NCBI GenBank assembly: GCA_022842205.1
Contig: JALHQA010000001.1
Span: forward strand, 434,001 to 498,000
Length of the DNA: 64,000 nucleotides
Direction: 5' to 3'
Source: Hyphomicrobiales bacterium
GTDB taxonomy: Bacteria > Pseudomonadota > Alphaproteobacteria > Rhizobiales > Methylopilaceae
Part shown: piece after piece, positions 24,464 through 33,956 of the stretch
Numbering within the stretch: position 1 is the first letter of the stretch
How the letters are laid out: every line of letters starts with the position of its first letter
Position numbers and translations under genes: made by a program
Notes under the pieces: model-generated
The model's input: the letters and a program-made list of their open reading frames with translations, nothing else
What the model was told of the DNA's origin: nothing
Database searches by the model: none

Positions 24464-27430
24464 TTACTCGGCGGCTTCCTGTAACGGCAGGCTTTCGCGT
24501 CCCGCCTCAAGGCTTTGCGCCAGCACGCGGCTGACATGCACGGCATCGCGCCGCGCTCCGTCGTGAATCTGGTGGCGGCAGGAGGTGCCGTCGGCGACGA
24601 CGATCACATTATCCCCTGCCTTGCGCACGGCCGGCAACAGCGACAGTTCGCCCATCGCGCGCGACGCGTCGATTGTTTCCACGCCGTAGCCGAAGGCACC
24701 GGCCATTCCGCAACAGCTCGATTCGACCGTCTCGACAGCAAGGCCGGGAACAAGGCGCAGCGTTTTCTCGACGGCGCCCATGGCGCCAAAACTTTTCTGG
24801 TGGCAATGGCCGTGCAGCAGCACTTTGCCCTGGATAGCGCCGAGCGGCAGCGACAGGCGGCCCTCCGCGTGCTCGCGCGCCAGAAATTCCTCGAGGAGGA
24901 AGGAATTGGCCGCCATGCGCCGCGCCAGCGGATCCTTCATGAAGGCGGGAACCTCGTCGCGGAACGACAGGATGCAGCTCGGCTCCAGTCCCACGACCGG
25001 CACATCGCTTTCGATGAACGGCTTCAGCGCTTCAAGCACACGTTCGGCTTCCCGCCGCGCCTGATCGACACGGCCGACCGACAGGAATGTGCGGCCGCAA
25101 CAGAGGGGCCGCTTGCTGCCGTCATTGGGCACCGCGAGATAGACGCGATAGCCGCCGCCCAGCAGAACCTCGAGCGCGGCATCGAGATTCTCCCGCTCGA
25201 AATAGCGGTTGAACGTATCGGCGAACAGGACGACGGGACGCCCGTTCTGCTTTCCGAACGCGGGCACACGATCCTTGAAGACATCGCTGCGCCAGCGCGG
25301 CAGCTTGCGCTGCGCGCTAAAGCCCGTGATGCTTTCGGTCAGTTTGGCTGCGAACGGCAAACCATCGCGCAGATTGAGAAGCCACGGAACGCGCGCGGCA
25401 TAGGGCGCATAGCGCGGCATCCAGCCGACCAGGTAGTCGCGCAGCGAATGCCCATACTTCTTTGCGCGCGCGGCGAGAAACTCGATCTTGAATCGCGCCA
25501 TGTCGACGCCGGTCGGGCATTCGCGGCGGCACCCCTTGCACGACACGCAGAGTTTCATCGCGTCCGCCATGCCGTCGGATGTGAAAGCATCGGGGCCGAG
25601 CTGTCCGGAAATCGCCAGCCTCAGCGTATTGGCACGGCCTCGCGTCAGGTGCTGTTCGTCGAGCGAAACGCGATAGGACGGACACATTGTTCCGCCGGCA
25701 AGTTTCCGGCACGCGCCATTGTTGTTGCACATCTCGACGGCGCCCTGGAATCCGCCGCCCTTGCCGGAGAAAGCCGACCAGTCCAGTTCCGTATCCATAT
25801 CGACGGGCGCGTAGTTCGGGCCGTAGCGGAACAGCGACTTGTCGTCGAATTTCGGCGCATGGACGATCTTGCCGGGATTGAAACGGTCACCCGGGTCGAA
25901 CTCTTCCTTGACCTCCTCGAAGGCGCGCGTGATGCGGCTGCCGAACATGGGCTCGTGAAACTCCGAACGGACGATCCCATCGCCATGCTCGCCGGAATGC
26001 GAGCCCTTGTACTCGCGGACCATCTCGAATGCAGCCTCGGCGATTGCGCGCATGCGCTTGACGTCGAGATCCTGCCTGAGATTCAGCACCGGGCGGACAT
26101 GCAGACAGCCTTCGGACGCATGTGCGTACCAAGTTCCCCGCGTTCCGTTGCTTTCGAATATTTCGGTCAGGCGTGCCGTGTAGTCGGCCAGATGCGGCAG
26201 CGGCACCGCGCAGTCCTCGACGAAGGATATGGGCTTTCCCTGATCTTTCATCGACATCATGATGTTGAGGCCGGAGGTGCGCAGATCGGAGATCGCCGCC
26301 TGCAGAACGGGATCGTAGACATCGACCACGCCGCCCCATTTCGCGCCCTCGTTGCCCCAGGCAAACCCGAGATCGGCCATCACATCGTGCAGCTGCGCGA
26401 CACGGCGCACATTCTCGGCTTCGTCCTCGGCGAATTCGACAAGAAGAATCGCTTCGGGATTTCCACGGACGAACTGTTCGAGCGTCGGCCGGAAGATCGC
26501 GATGTCGCGCGCCAGCGTCAGCAGCGTATTGTCGACGAGTTCAACCGCGATAGGCTTCAGCTTGACGAGATGCTGCGCGGCATCCATCGCCTCGTAGAAA
26601 GAGCCGAAATGGCATGCGCCGACGGCACGGCGGTCGAGCAAGGGCCACAGTTTCAGTTCGACGCGCGTCGAGAAGCCAAGCGTTCCCTCCGAGCCGACAA
26701 GGATATGAGCGAGATTGTTTGTTCCGTTCGGAACCAGCGCGTCCAGATTGTAACCGCCGACACGCCGCTGCACTTTCGGAAAGCGCGCATCGATCTCGTC
26801 CGCTTCGCGGGCACCGATTTCCAGCAGCGACTTCGCCAGCGGGCGCAGCGGCGAGGAGTTCGAAAGATCGCTAAGATCGGATCGTACCTCGCCGAAATGC
26901 GCTTTCGCGCCGTCGGACAGGATCGCGTCGATGGAGATGACGTTGTCGCGCATCGTCCCGTAGCGCAGCGAGCGACCCCCGCATGAATTATTGCCCGCCA
27001 TGCCGCCGATCGTGCAGCGCGAGGCCGTCGAGACATCGACCGGGAACCACAGTCCGTGCGGACGCAGCTTGCGGTTCAATTCGTCAAGCACGATGCCAGG
27101 CTCGACCAGAGCGCGGCGTCCCTCGACATCGAGTTCGATGATGTTGGTGAGATATTTCGAGCAATCGACGATCAGGCCCGTATTGATCGTCTGTCCGCAC
27201 TGCGAGGTGCCGCCTCCCCGTGCCGTGACCGGCACTTTCTCCTCGCGTGCGATGGCGATGGCCTTTTCGGCCTCGTCCACCGTCTTCGGCACGACCACGC
27301 CAGCGGGCATCATTTGATAGAACGAAGCGTCCGTCGCGTAGCGGCCGCGACTGAAACCGTCGAACAGGATATCCCCGCCGACTTCCGATTTCAGACGCCG
27401 TTCCAGACCCGGATGAAGGCTCGCGCCCAT
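24464..27430 (-). CDS. Fused FAD/Fe-S D-2-hydroxyacid dehydrogenase
   Basis: A 988-residue single-chain enzyme. An N-terminal FAD-binding (PCMH) domain has TARGGGTSQCGQ near residue 70-80 and the NNSCGGRSLRYGTMRDN site. An FAD-oxidase C domain follows to about residue 540. A ferredoxin motif CVSCKGCRRECPTG lies near 630, and CCG domains near the C-terminus include CCGRTFLSVG and CCGMAGAFGYG. This layout equals GlcD plus GlcF in one protein and resembles YdiJ-type D-2-hydroxyglutarate or D-lactate dehydrogenases. It passes electrons to the respiratory chain. It is divergent from the aminotransferase gene; an operator copy (27473-27485) lies in their shared promoter region. Confidence 0.88.
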   Translation of the reverse strand: MGASLHPGLERRLKSEVGGDILFDGFSRGRYATDASFYQMMPAGVVVPKTVDEAEKAIAIAREEKVPVTARGGGTSQCGQTINTGLIVDCSKYLTNIIELDVEGRRALVEPGIVLDELNRKLRPHGLWFPVDVSTASRCTIGGMAGNNSCGGRSLRYGTMRDNVISIDAILSDGAKAHFGEVRSDLSDLSNSSPLRPLAKSLLEIGAREADEIDARFPKVQRRVGGYNLDALVPNGTNNLAHILVGSEGTLGFSTRVELKLWPLLDRRAVGACHFGSFYEAMDAAQHLVKLKPIAVELVDNTLLTLARDIAIFRPTLEQFVRGNPEAILLVEFAEDEAENVRRVAQLHDVMADLGFAWGNEGAKWGGVVDVYDPVLQAAISDLRTSGLNIMMSMKDQGKPISFVEDCAVPLPHLADYTARLTEIFESNGTRGTWYAHASEGCLHVRPVLNLRQDLDVKRMRAIAEAAFEMVREYKGSHSGEHGDGIVRSEFHEPMFGSRITRAFEEVKEEFDPGDRFNPGKIVHAPKFDDKSLFRYGPNYAPVDMDTELDWSAFSGKGGGFQGAVEMCNNNGACRKLAGGTMCPSYRVSLDEQHLTRGRANTLRLAISGQLGPDAFTSDGMADAMKLCVSCKGCRRECPTGVDMARFKIEFLAARAKKYGHSLRDYLVGWMPRYAPYAARVPWLLNLRDGLPFAAKLTESITGFSAQRKLPRWRSDVFKDRVPAFGKQNGRPVVLFADTFNRYFERENLDAALEVLLGGGYRVYLAVPNDGSKRPLCCGRTFLSVGRVDQARREAERVLEALKPFIESDVPVVGLEPSCILSFRDEVPAFMKDPLARRMAANSFLLEEFLAREHAEGRLSLPLGAIQGKVLLHGHCHQKSFGAMGAVEKTLRLVPGLAVETVESSCCGMAGAFGYGVETIDASRAMGELSLLPAVRKAGDNVIVVADGTSCRHQIHDGARRDAVHVSRVLAQSLEAGRESLPLQEAAE

Positions 27431-27468
27431 TTTCGATCAACCTGCGACAAACAAACTTGACAGATGAA

Positions 27469-27485
27469 TTGCATTCATAATTCAA
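27469..27485 (+). promoter_or_regulatory. Operator TTGCATTCATAATTCAA (site B)
   Basis: One mismatch from the perfect palindrome at 35063. It lies between the divergent starts of the FAD oxidase (27430) and the aminotransferase (27536), so one regulator could control both. Confidence 0.65.
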
Positions 27486-27535
27486 ATTTGCAAGAGTGAC
27501 CGCCGAAATTCAGAGGCTTCAGGGAGAGCTAGAAC

Positions 27536-28735
27536 ATGCCGGCCAATTCATCCCGCACCGCGGGGCGTCATTTCCTTCAGATTCCGGGCCCGACCCCGGT
27601 GCCCGACCGTATTCTGCGGGCGATGGACATGCCGGTCCTCGACCATCGCGGCCCGGAATTTCAGCGGCTTGGCCGCCGTGTGCTTGAGAACATCAAGGGC
27701 GTTTTCAAAACCCGCAGCCATGTCTTCATCTATCCGGCGTCCGGCACCGGCGCCTGGGAAGCGGCGCTGACCAATGTCCTGTCGCCCGGCGACAAGGTGC
27801 TGATGTTCGAGACCGGTCATTTCGCCACGCTGTGGAAGAACATGGCGATCAAGCTCGGCATCGAGCCGATCTTCATCGAATCCGACTGGCGCACGGGCGC
27901 CGTCCCGGAAGAGCTTGAGAAGAAGCTCCGCGAGGACAAGAACCACGAGATCAAGGCGGTCTGCGTGGTGCACAACGAAACCTCGACCGGCTGTGTCTCG
28001 CCGATCGGCGCCATCCGCAAGATGATCGACTCCACCGGCCACCCGGCTCTGTACCTGGTCGATACGATTTCCTCGCTGGCCTCCATCGATTACCGCCACG
28101 ACGAATGGGGTGTCGACGTCACGGTCTCCGGCTCGCAGAAGGGCCTGATGCTGCCGCCGGGCCTGTCGTTCAACGCGGTCAGCGACAAGGCGCTGAAGGC
28201 GTCCAAGACCTCGAAATTGCCGAAGCTGTTCTGGTCGTGGGAAGAGATGATCACGCCCAACAGCAACGGCTTCTTCCCCTACACGCCGGGCACAAATCTC
28301 CTGTACGGACTCGATGCGGCGATCGACATGCTGAACGAGGAAGGCCTCGACAATGTCTTCGCCCGTCATGACCGTCACGCCGAAGCCACGCGTCGCGCAG
28401 TGCGCGCCTGGGGGCTCGAAATACTCTGCCGCGTGCCGGAGCACTATTCGTCGTCGCTGACGGCGGTAATGATGCCGGCCGGGCATAATGCCGACCAGTT
28501 CCGCAACCGCACACTCGATGCGTTCGACATCTCGCTCGGCGCGGGACTTACCAAGCTGACCGGCACCGTGTTCCGCATCGGCCATCTCGGCGACACCAAC
28601 GATCTCACCATTCTCGGCGCGCTTTCGGGCGTCGAGATGGGTCTCGATCTTGCCGGCGTGCCGCACAAGAAGGGCGGCGTCGCTGCGGCTATGGAGTACT
28701 TCACCGAAAAAGCCAAAGTGCTCAAGGCAGCCTGA
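27536..28735 (+). CDS. Serine-glyoxylate-type aminotransferase
   Basis: A 399-residue class V PLP aminotransferase of the serine/alanine/aspartate-glyoxylate group. It shows IPGPTPVPDRILRAMDMPVLDHRGPEF at the start, the YPASGTGAWEAALTN glycine-rich loop, and the PLP lysine in VSGSQKGLMLPPG (Lys202). It ends with VFRIGHLGDTNDL. Its overall sequence is nearest to SgaA of the methylotroph serine cycle, which makes hydroxypyruvate and glycine from serine and glyoxylate. BhcA of the beta-hydroxyaspartate cycle is a relative, but the other Bhc genes are absent. GGGAG lies about 10 nt before the ATG. The propeller gene follows 11 nt on. Confidence 0.87.
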   Translation: MPANSSRTAGRHFLQIPGPTPVPDRILRAMDMPVLDHRGPEFQRLGRRVLENIKGVFKTRSHVFIYPASGTGAWEAALTNVLSPGDKVLMFETGHFATLWKNMAIKLGIEPIFIESDWRTGAVPEELEKKLREDKNHEIKAVCVVHNETSTGCVSPIGAIRKMIDSTGHPALYLVDTISSLASIDYRHDEWGVDVTVSGSQKGLMLPPGLSFNAVSDKALKASKTSKLPKLFWSWEEMITPNSNGFFPYTPGTNLLYGLDAAIDMLNEEGLDNVFARHDRHAEATRRAVRAWGLEILCRVPEHYSSSLTAVMMPAGHNADQFRNRTLDAFDISLGAGLTKLTGTVFRIGHLGDTNDLTILGALSGVEMGLDLAGVPHKKGGVAAAMEYFTEKAKVLKAA

Positions 28736-28746
28736 GGACAGATGCA

Positions 28747-29931
28747 ATGGCCGGCGGCCGCCACATCTTTGTTAGTGGACGCTGGGATAGCAGCATCGCC
28801 GTGGTCGATATCGACGCGGCGCTGCAGGCGGAACGCAATGCGGGCGCGATCCTGTCGCGCCCGCGTGTAACACCGGATATCGACGGCGAGCCGGCGGTTG
28901 GTCTTCCGGTCGCAATCGTTGTGGCACGAAAGCTCGGACGCCTGGCCGTGATCAATCATGCGGGCAACGCGAGAGCCTCCGATGTCGACGACATGCCGCA
29001 CGGACACGCCGGTGCGGTTGCGGTGCTCGATCTTTCGCGCGCCACCGATCCTTTGTGTAGCGACACGACAAATGCTCTGATCGGAACGATTCCGGTCGCG
29101 CCGGGCCCGGTCGGTGCGATTCTATTGCCTGACGAAAGGCACATTCTCGTCAGCTCGAGCGAGGGCGATGGAAACGAAGACGGCGGCTTTCGTCTGTCAC
29201 TCGTCGATCTCGTTACCTGTACGCATGTCGCGGATTTCGGGCTGGAACATTCCGGCGCACCGGCAGCAGCGCCCTCCCCATCGCCGGATTTCGGCCGTTA
29301 TCCCAATCCGTGCGGGATCGCTTTCTCGCCGGCTGGCGGCGGGACCATATTTGTCGCCAATGGCGGCACCGCGGACGTGTCCGTCATCCCTCTCGCCCAT
29401 ATTCTCGAACGCAAACCAAAGCCTGAGATTGCGCGCGTTGCCATTTCCTGCGGCGGCTTCGGCATCGACATGAATGCCAATGGCTCTCTGGCCGCCGTCT
29501 GCAATCGCGAAAATCCGCGGACCGGAAAGAACGGCGAAAGCATAACCCTGATCGACACCAACAAGGCCCTTCGCGACCCGAAAAACGCGGCGCTCGCCGA
29601 GATCGCGGTTGGCGGCAAGGGCAGCCGGCCGACCGGCATCGCCTTCTCGCCGGACGGGGAGGCAATCTATGTCGCGTGTACGCACGCAGGCTCGGTGTCG
29701 AAGATCGATGTCAACGCCGGCCGCGAGACCACCCGCCGGGAACTGGATGGCGACGCCTCGATGCCGCGCGGTGTCCACCTCACATCCGACGGCCGTCACC
29801 TGCTGATCGCCGGCGGCCGCAAGGCCTCTCCCGGCAGCAGCATGCTGTGGATCCTTGATCCCGAAACGCTTGAAATCCAGGCGCAGGTAAGCGGCGTCGG
29901 CAACGAAACCTATTTTCTGACAGGAGGTTAG
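28747..29931 (+). CDS. YncE-like beta-propeller protein of unknown function
   Basis: A 394-residue protein made of repeated blades, for example NPCGIAFSPAGGGTIFVANGG, RPTGIAFSPDGEAIYVACTH and MPRGVHLTSDGRHLLIAGG. Each has the hydrophobic strand pattern of seven-bladed YVTN/YncE or lactonase-like propellers. There is no signal peptide, so it is cytosolic unless exported otherwise. It follows the aminotransferase closely and must belong to the same transcript. A lactonase role is possible for such folds, but I see no catalytic motif that proves it. Confidence 0.75.
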   Translation: MAGGRHIFVSGRWDSSIAVVDIDAALQAERNAGAILSRPRVTPDIDGEPAVGLPVAIVVARKLGRLAVINHAGNARASDVDDMPHGHAGAVAVLDLSRATDPLCSDTTNALIGTIPVAPGPVGAILLPDERHILVSSSEGDGNEDGGFRLSLVDLVTCTHVADFGLEHSGAPAAAPSPSPDFGRYPNPCGIAFSPAGGGTIFVANGGTADVSVIPLAHILERKPKPEIARVAISCGGFGIDMNANGSLAAVCNRENPRTGKNGESITLIDTNKALRDPKNAALAEIAVGGKGSRPTGIAFSPDGEAIYVACTHAGSVSKIDVNAGRETTRRELDGDASMPRGVHLTSDGRHLLIAGGRKASPGSSMLWILDPETLEIQAQVSGVGNETYFLTGG

Positions 29932-29976
29932 CACACACGGACAACGGATGTTGCAATCCACGGTAAATCTGCAAAA

Positions 29977-29993
29977 CTGAATTCATAATTCAA
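29977..29993 (+). promoter_or_regulatory. Operator CTGAATTCATAATTCAA (site C)
   Basis: One base from the perfect palindrome. It lies 34 nt upstream of the tctC start, in the gap after the propeller gene, so the TTT transporter has its own regulated promoter. A second palindrome, GGGCATATGCCC (30000-30011), lies between it and the GGGAGG ribosome-binding site. Confidence 0.65.
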
Positions 29994-30026
29994 TAAAGCG
30001 GGCATATGCCCCTAGGGAGGAAAACA

Positions 30027-31001
30027 ATGAAAATTACCCGCAGATACGTTCTGGCGGCCGGCGCGGCCGTCGCCATGACCATTCCGGCCGGTGCGAGCTT
30101 CGCCCAGGACTGGAAGCCTACGCGCGATGTCGAACTCGTCATTCCGTTCGGCGTCGGCGGCGGCTCGGACCTGATGGCCCGCGTCATCGGCAAGGTCATT
30201 GTGGAAGAGAAGCTGCTACCCGTTCCGCTCGTCATCAACAACCGTCCGGGCGGCGGTGGCGCCGTCGGCATCGGCTATGTGTCGGCGAGCCGCAAGGAGG
30301 ACCCGCACACCATTATCCTTGTCAACGGCACGACGCAGATCACTCCGATCCTGACGCCGCAGGCCAAGACACTGACCGAAGTGCAGCCCGTCGCGAACTT
30401 CATGCTCGACGACTTCCTGCTCTTCGTGAAGGGCGACTCCAAGTACAAGACGATCAAGGAATTCGTCGACGACGTGAAGTCGAAGCCGGACAAGACGTTC
30501 AACTTCGCAACCGGCGGCACGACCGACGTCATGGCGATTACCATCTTCTCCAAGGCGATCGGCAAGGAGATCAACCCGGTCAACTTCAACTCCGGCGGTG
30601 AAGCGCTGACTGCTCTCCTCGGCGGCCATGTCGACGGCGTGATCGGCAATCCGCTTGAGTTCATGGGTCACCTCGAGTCGGGCGCAGTACGTGCACTCGG
30701 CGTTTTCCGCGACGACCGCTTCGCGGCCTTCAAGGACGTTCCCACCATGAAGGAGTCCGGTATTGACGCGCCGAACTTCCAGATGTGGCGTGGCATCGCC
30801 CTGCCGAAAGGCGTCGACGAGAATGTCCAGAAGTACTGGCAGGGCATCATGAAGAAGGTCGCCGAGTCGGAGACGATGAAGAAGTACATCGCCGACAACG
30901 TCGCCAGCGAAGCCTACATTTCCGGCAAGGACTTCGAGACGTTCCTCGTCAATCAGGAAAAACTGTACCGGGACCTGCTCGGCAAACCCGCCGCACAGTG
31001 A
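30027..31001 (+). CDS. tctC: Tripartite tricarboxylate transporter binding protein (TctC type)
   Basis: A 324-residue periplasmic protein of the Bug/TctC family. The leader ITRRYVLAAGAAVAMTIPAGASFAQ carries two arginines, so Tat or Sec export is possible. The mature start DVELVIPFGVGGGSDLMARVIG and INNRPGGGGAVGIGYV are the family's ligand-binding loops. Asp30-type residues that contact carboxylates are in the GGGSDLMAR loop. The ATG at 30027 has GGGAGG 6 nt upstream. The ligand is unknown; the genes around it suggest a hydroxy acid. Confidence 0.92.
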   Translation: MKITRRYVLAAGAAVAMTIPAGASFAQDWKPTRDVELVIPFGVGGGSDLMARVIGKVIVEEKLLPVPLVINNRPGGGGAVGIGYVSASRKEDPHTIILVNGTTQITPILTPQAKTLTEVQPVANFMLDDFLLFVKGDSKYKTIKEFVDDVKSKPDKTFNFATGGTTDVMAITIFSKAIGKEINPVNFNSGGEALTALLGGHVDGVIGNPLEFMGHLESGAVRALGVFRDDRFAAFKDVPTMKESGIDAPNFQMWRGIALPKGVDENVQKYWQGIMKKVAESETMKKYIADNVASEAYISGKDFETFLVNQEKLYRDLLGKPAAQ

Positions 31002-31007
31002 GGATTT

Positions 31008-31463
31008 ATGAAACTGCATGCGATTAAGGGCGAACTCGCGTTCGCCGCCTTCTTCGCCGCCGTGGGGCTGGTCTGGATCGTGAAGGCTTCGAGCCTTCCG
31101 TTCTGGTCCGGCTTCGCGCCGGACTCCGGCTTTCTGCCCGTCATCTACGGCACCCTTTTGCTTCTGCTTTCGGCAGGGGTCATCGGAACGCTCCTTCTCA
31201 ACCCTCCGGATGGAGAGGTTGAGCGGGAGCCGCTTTCGAAGTCCTTCAAGCTCCTGGGCATTCTCGTACTGACGGTCGGCAGTCTCGGATATGTCGGGTT
31301 TGCGGCGCCGCTCTTCCTCATGATGTTCGCCATGTTCGCCTATGTTGAACGGCTTCCGATTGTTCGCTCCGCGATCGTGTCGGCGGTGGCTACCGGCATC
31401 TTCCTGCTTGTCTTCCAGCATTGGCTCAAGATCCCGGTGCCCATCACTCCCTGGAGCTACTGA
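31008..31463 (+). CDS. tctB: Tripartite tricarboxylate transporter small permease (TctB type)
   Basis: A 151-residue membrane protein with four predicted helices (LAFAAFFAAVGLVWIV, FLPVIYGTLLLLLSAGVIG, LLGILVLTVGSLGYVGFAAPLFLMM and a C-terminal pair ending PVPITPWSY). It fits the DUF1468/TctB family. It starts 6 nt after tctC and ends 2 nt before tctA. Confidence 0.88.
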   Translation: MKLHAIKGELAFAAFFAAVGLVWIVKASSLPFWSGFAPDSGFLPVIYGTLLLLLSAGVIGTLLLNPPDGEVEREPLSKSFKLLGILVLTVGSLGYVGFAAPLFLMMFAMFAYVERLPIVRSAIVSAVATGIFLLVFQHWLKIPVPITPWSY

Positions 31464-31465
31464 TT

Positions 31466-32968
31466 ATGGAATCCCTCGTCGATCTCGCCGGTGGCTTCGC
31501 TACGGCAATCTCGCCCACCAATCTCCTGATGTGCTTCCTGGGCGTGTTTCTTGGCCAGCTCGTCGGCGTTCTGCCCGGCATCGGCCCGTCGGCCGCCATT
31601 GCTTTGCTTCTGCCGCTGACATTCGGCGCGGATCCAACCGCCTCGCTCATCATGTTCGCCGGTATTTATTACGGCGCGCAGTATGGCGGCACGATCACCT
31701 CGGTTCTGCTCAGCGTGCCGGGCGAATCCACGACCGTCATGACGAGCATCGAGGGCTACCAGATGGCCAAGAAGGGCCAGGCCGGCACCGCGCTCGGCAT
31801 CGCCGCCATCGGTTCGTTCTTCGCCGGCACGGTCGGCTCTCTCGGCCTGACGCTGCTGGCTCCTCCTCTGGCGGAGGCCGCGCTGTCCTTCGGGCCGCCG
31901 GAATATTTCTCGCTCGTCGTGCTGGGCCTCATGGCCCTCGCGGCGGTCAGCGGCGCCTCGGTGCTGAAGGGCATTGCGGCGGGTATTGCGGGCCTCCTCC
32001 TCGCCACGATCGGCATCGATCCGCAGACCGGCGTTTCGCGCTTCGATTTCGGCGCTGTCTGGCTGCTCGACGGCATCGAGTTCATCGTATTGACGGTTGC
32101 ACTGTTCGGCATCGGCGAGGTCCTGGCCAGTTGCTCGCAGGCAACGGAAGCACCCGTCGCGGAAGTAAAGAACGTACTTCCCAACCGAGAACAGATGCGC
32201 CGCAGCGCCATGCCGATCGTGCGGGGTTCCTTTGTCGGCTTCCTGATCGGCGTTCTTCCGGCGACCGGCGCCACCATCGCCAGCTTCGTCGCCTACATCA
32301 TGGAAAAGAAGATCTCGAAGACTCCGGAGAAGTTCGGCACCGGCATGATCGAGGGCGTTGCGGGGCCTGAGGCGTCGAACAACGCCGCCGCCGCCGGCGC
32401 CATGGTGCCGATGCTCGCGCTTGGTATCCCGGGATCGGGCACGACCGCCATTATTCTCGGCGCGCTCATCATGTTCGGACTCAGGCCGGGTCCCGAACTG
32501 TTCACGCAGAACTCGACGCTGGTCTGGGCGGTCATCGCCAGCATGTATATCGGCAATGTGATGCTGCTCATCATGAACCTGCCGCTCGCCGGCGTGTTCG
32601 CGCAGCTTCTCAAGGTGCCGTACAAATGGCTTTACCCGCCGATCATCACGCTGTGCATCGTCGGTGTGTTCTCGCAGGCCAACAGCCTTGAGGACTGCTG
32701 GCTTCTCGCGGGCTTCGGCGCGCTCGGCTGGGCGATGAAGCGCTATGACTGGCCGGCGGCTCCGATGATCCTCGGGCTCGTGCTCGGGCCGATCTTCGAA
32801 AGCTCGCTGCGCCAGTCGTTGACGATGGCCCACGGGTCTTTCGACATCTTCTTCACGCGCCCGATCTCGGTAACGCTCCTTGTCTGCGCCGTCCTGTTCG
32901 TCAGCCTTCCGGTTCTGGCGCAGATTTTCGGCAAGCGTCCTCCCGCATCGGTTGGTGAATGCGCATGA
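31466..32968 (+). CDS. tctA: Tripartite tricarboxylate transporter large permease (TctA type)
   Basis: A 500-residue membrane protein with about twelve helices. The TctA signatures GQLVGVLPGIGPSAAIALLLPLTF and ALGIPGSGTTAIILGALIMFGLRPGP are both present. These two repeated motifs are thought to form the transport pathway. ATG 31466 is chosen over the frame's earlier start because it begins 2 nt after tctB. It overlaps the following isomerase gene by 4 nt. Confidence 0.93.
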   Translation: MESLVDLAGGFATAISPTNLLMCFLGVFLGQLVGVLPGIGPSAAIALLLPLTFGADPTASLIMFAGIYYGAQYGGTITSVLLSVPGESTTVMTSIEGYQMAKKGQAGTALGIAAIGSFFAGTVGSLGLTLLAPPLAEAALSFGPPEYFSLVVLGLMALAAVSGASVLKGIAAGIAGLLLATIGIDPQTGVSRFDFGAVWLLDGIEFIVLTVALFGIGEVLASCSQATEAPVAEVKNVLPNREQMRRSAMPIVRGSFVGFLIGVLPATGATIASFVAYIMEKKISKTPEKFGTGMIEGVAGPEASNNAAAAGAMVPMLALGIPGSGTTAIILGALIMFGLRPGPELFTQNSTLVWAVIASMYIGNVMLLIMNLPLAGVFAQLLKVPYKWLYPPIITLCIVGVFSQANSLEDCWLLAGFGALGWAMKRYDWPAAPMILGLVLGPIFESSLRQSLTMAHGSFDIFFTRPISVTLLVCAVLFVSLPVLAQIFGKRPPASVGECA

Positions 32969-33801
32969 GCATGAAGGAAAGAATCGGCATCGATCTCAAC
33001 ACGAGGATGGCGCTCGAGCCTGGCCTCGACTTTGCGATCGAAAACGGCGTCCGGTATCTGAACATCTGCCTGGATCCGGATCCAGAGCTGCTGGATCCCA
33101 AGAACCCGCGCCTGGCCGAGGCCAAGGCGCGGCTCAAGGACAGCGGCATCACGCTTGGCCTGCACACTCTCTCGGCGATGAATGTCGCCGAGGGAGCGCC
33201 GTTCCTCGCGAAGGCGGCGGACGATTATCTCGCCGCCTATATCCGCGCCGCCAAAGCCATCGGTGCGAACTGGGTCATCATGCATGGCGGTTACCACTTC
33301 ACCGCCGACAAGCAGATGCGCATGGATCTCGCAGTGGCGCGCCTTGAACGGGCCGCCAAGATCGCCGAGAGCGAGGGTATGACCATCCTCCTCGAAAACA
33401 TGAACCCGGAGCCGGCAGGCGCCGAGGTCAAGTATCTCGTCCACGACGTCGAGGAAGCGATCTACTACTTCCAGCGCCTCACATCACCCGCGATCCGCTG
33501 GGTCTTCACGACCAACCACGCCCACATGCTGCCCTACGGCATCGCCGGCTTCATCGAGCAGATGGAGAAAGCGGGCATCGGCATCGACCGCATCGGCGAA
33601 GTGCGCCTTGCCGACAATCGCGGCGAGATCGAGGAACACCTCTATCCCGGAACCGGCAATCTCGATTTCGCCGCCATGTTCAAGCTGATGGAAGGCCGCG
33701 GCTACCGCGGTCATTACATGCAGGACTACATGAAGGTTCCCGACATGCTGAAAGGCCGCGACATCATCGCGGACATCGCCGACAAAGCGCTTCGCGGCTG
33801 A
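32965..33801 (+). CDS. TIM-barrel isomerase/epimerase-like protein
   Basis: A 278-residue protein of the xylose-isomerase-like AP2EC fold. Barrel strands with metal-binding positions can be seen in VIMHGGYHF, ILLENMNPEP, WVFTTNHAHMLPYG and RLADNRGEIEEHLYPGTGNLDF. Relatives include hydroxypyruvate isomerase, tagatose epimerases and endonuclease IV; the substrate here is unknown. The start ATG 32965 overlaps the tctA stop as ATGA; two further ATGs lie within six codons. Being in the same transcript as tctCBA, it probably acts on the imported compound. Confidence 0.8.
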   Translation: MSMKERIGIDLNTRMALEPGLDFAIENGVRYLNICLDPDPELLDPKNPRLAEAKARLKDSGITLGLHTLSAMNVAEGAPFLAKAADDYLAAYIRAAKAIGANWVIMHGGYHFTADKQMRMDLAVARLERAAKIAESEGMTILLENMNPEPAGAEVKYLVHDVEEAIYYFQRLTSPAIRWVFTTNHAHMLPYGIAGFIEQMEKAGIGIDRIGEVRLADNRGEIEEHLYPGTGNLDFAAMFKLMEGRGYRGHYMQDYMKVPDMLKGRDIIADIADKALRG

Positions 33802-33826
33802 GTCCCTCTCTCCCCGGAGCACCACT

Positions 33827-33856
33827 GCCGCGCGGCTTACACCGCGCGGCTTTTTT
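33827..33856 (+). terminator. Intrinsic terminator of the tct operon
   Basis: GCCGCGCGG (33827-33835) pairs with CCGCGCGGC (33842-33850), with a 6-nt loop and six T following. Confidence 0.9.
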
Positions 33857-33875
33857 GTGGGTCACACCGCCCGAA

Positions 33876-33914
33876 CAAAAAAACACCTCGGCTCATGAAA
33901 GAAACCGAGGTGTT
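33876..33914 (-). terminator. Intrinsic terminator of the PanE-like gene
   Basis: On the minus strand, AACACCTCGG (complement of 33905-33914) pairs with CCGAGGTGTT (complement of 33882-33891), and a run of T (A7 at 33876-33882 on the plus strand) follows. It lies back to back with the tct terminator. Confidence 0.85.
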
Positions 33915-33956
33915 GAGGTGCGGCCGAGAGGGCGGCCGAAATTGCAAGCTGGCGCG

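Noticed and set aside
24515-26986. An 823-codon open frame on the plus strand
   Set aside because: Antisense to the FAD/Fe-S dehydrogenase, rich in Arg, His and Gln with no protein-like pattern; a shadow.
22652-28735. A beta-hydroxyaspartate cycle (bhcABCD)
   Set aside because: An aldolase and a related aminotransferase are present, but the dehydratase BhcB and reductase BhcD genes are absent, and the aminotransferase looks more like SgaA.
30000-30011. GGGCATATGCCC as a fifth operator
   Set aside because: It is a short self-complementary sequence next to the ribosome-binding site and shares nothing with the TTGAATT palindromes.
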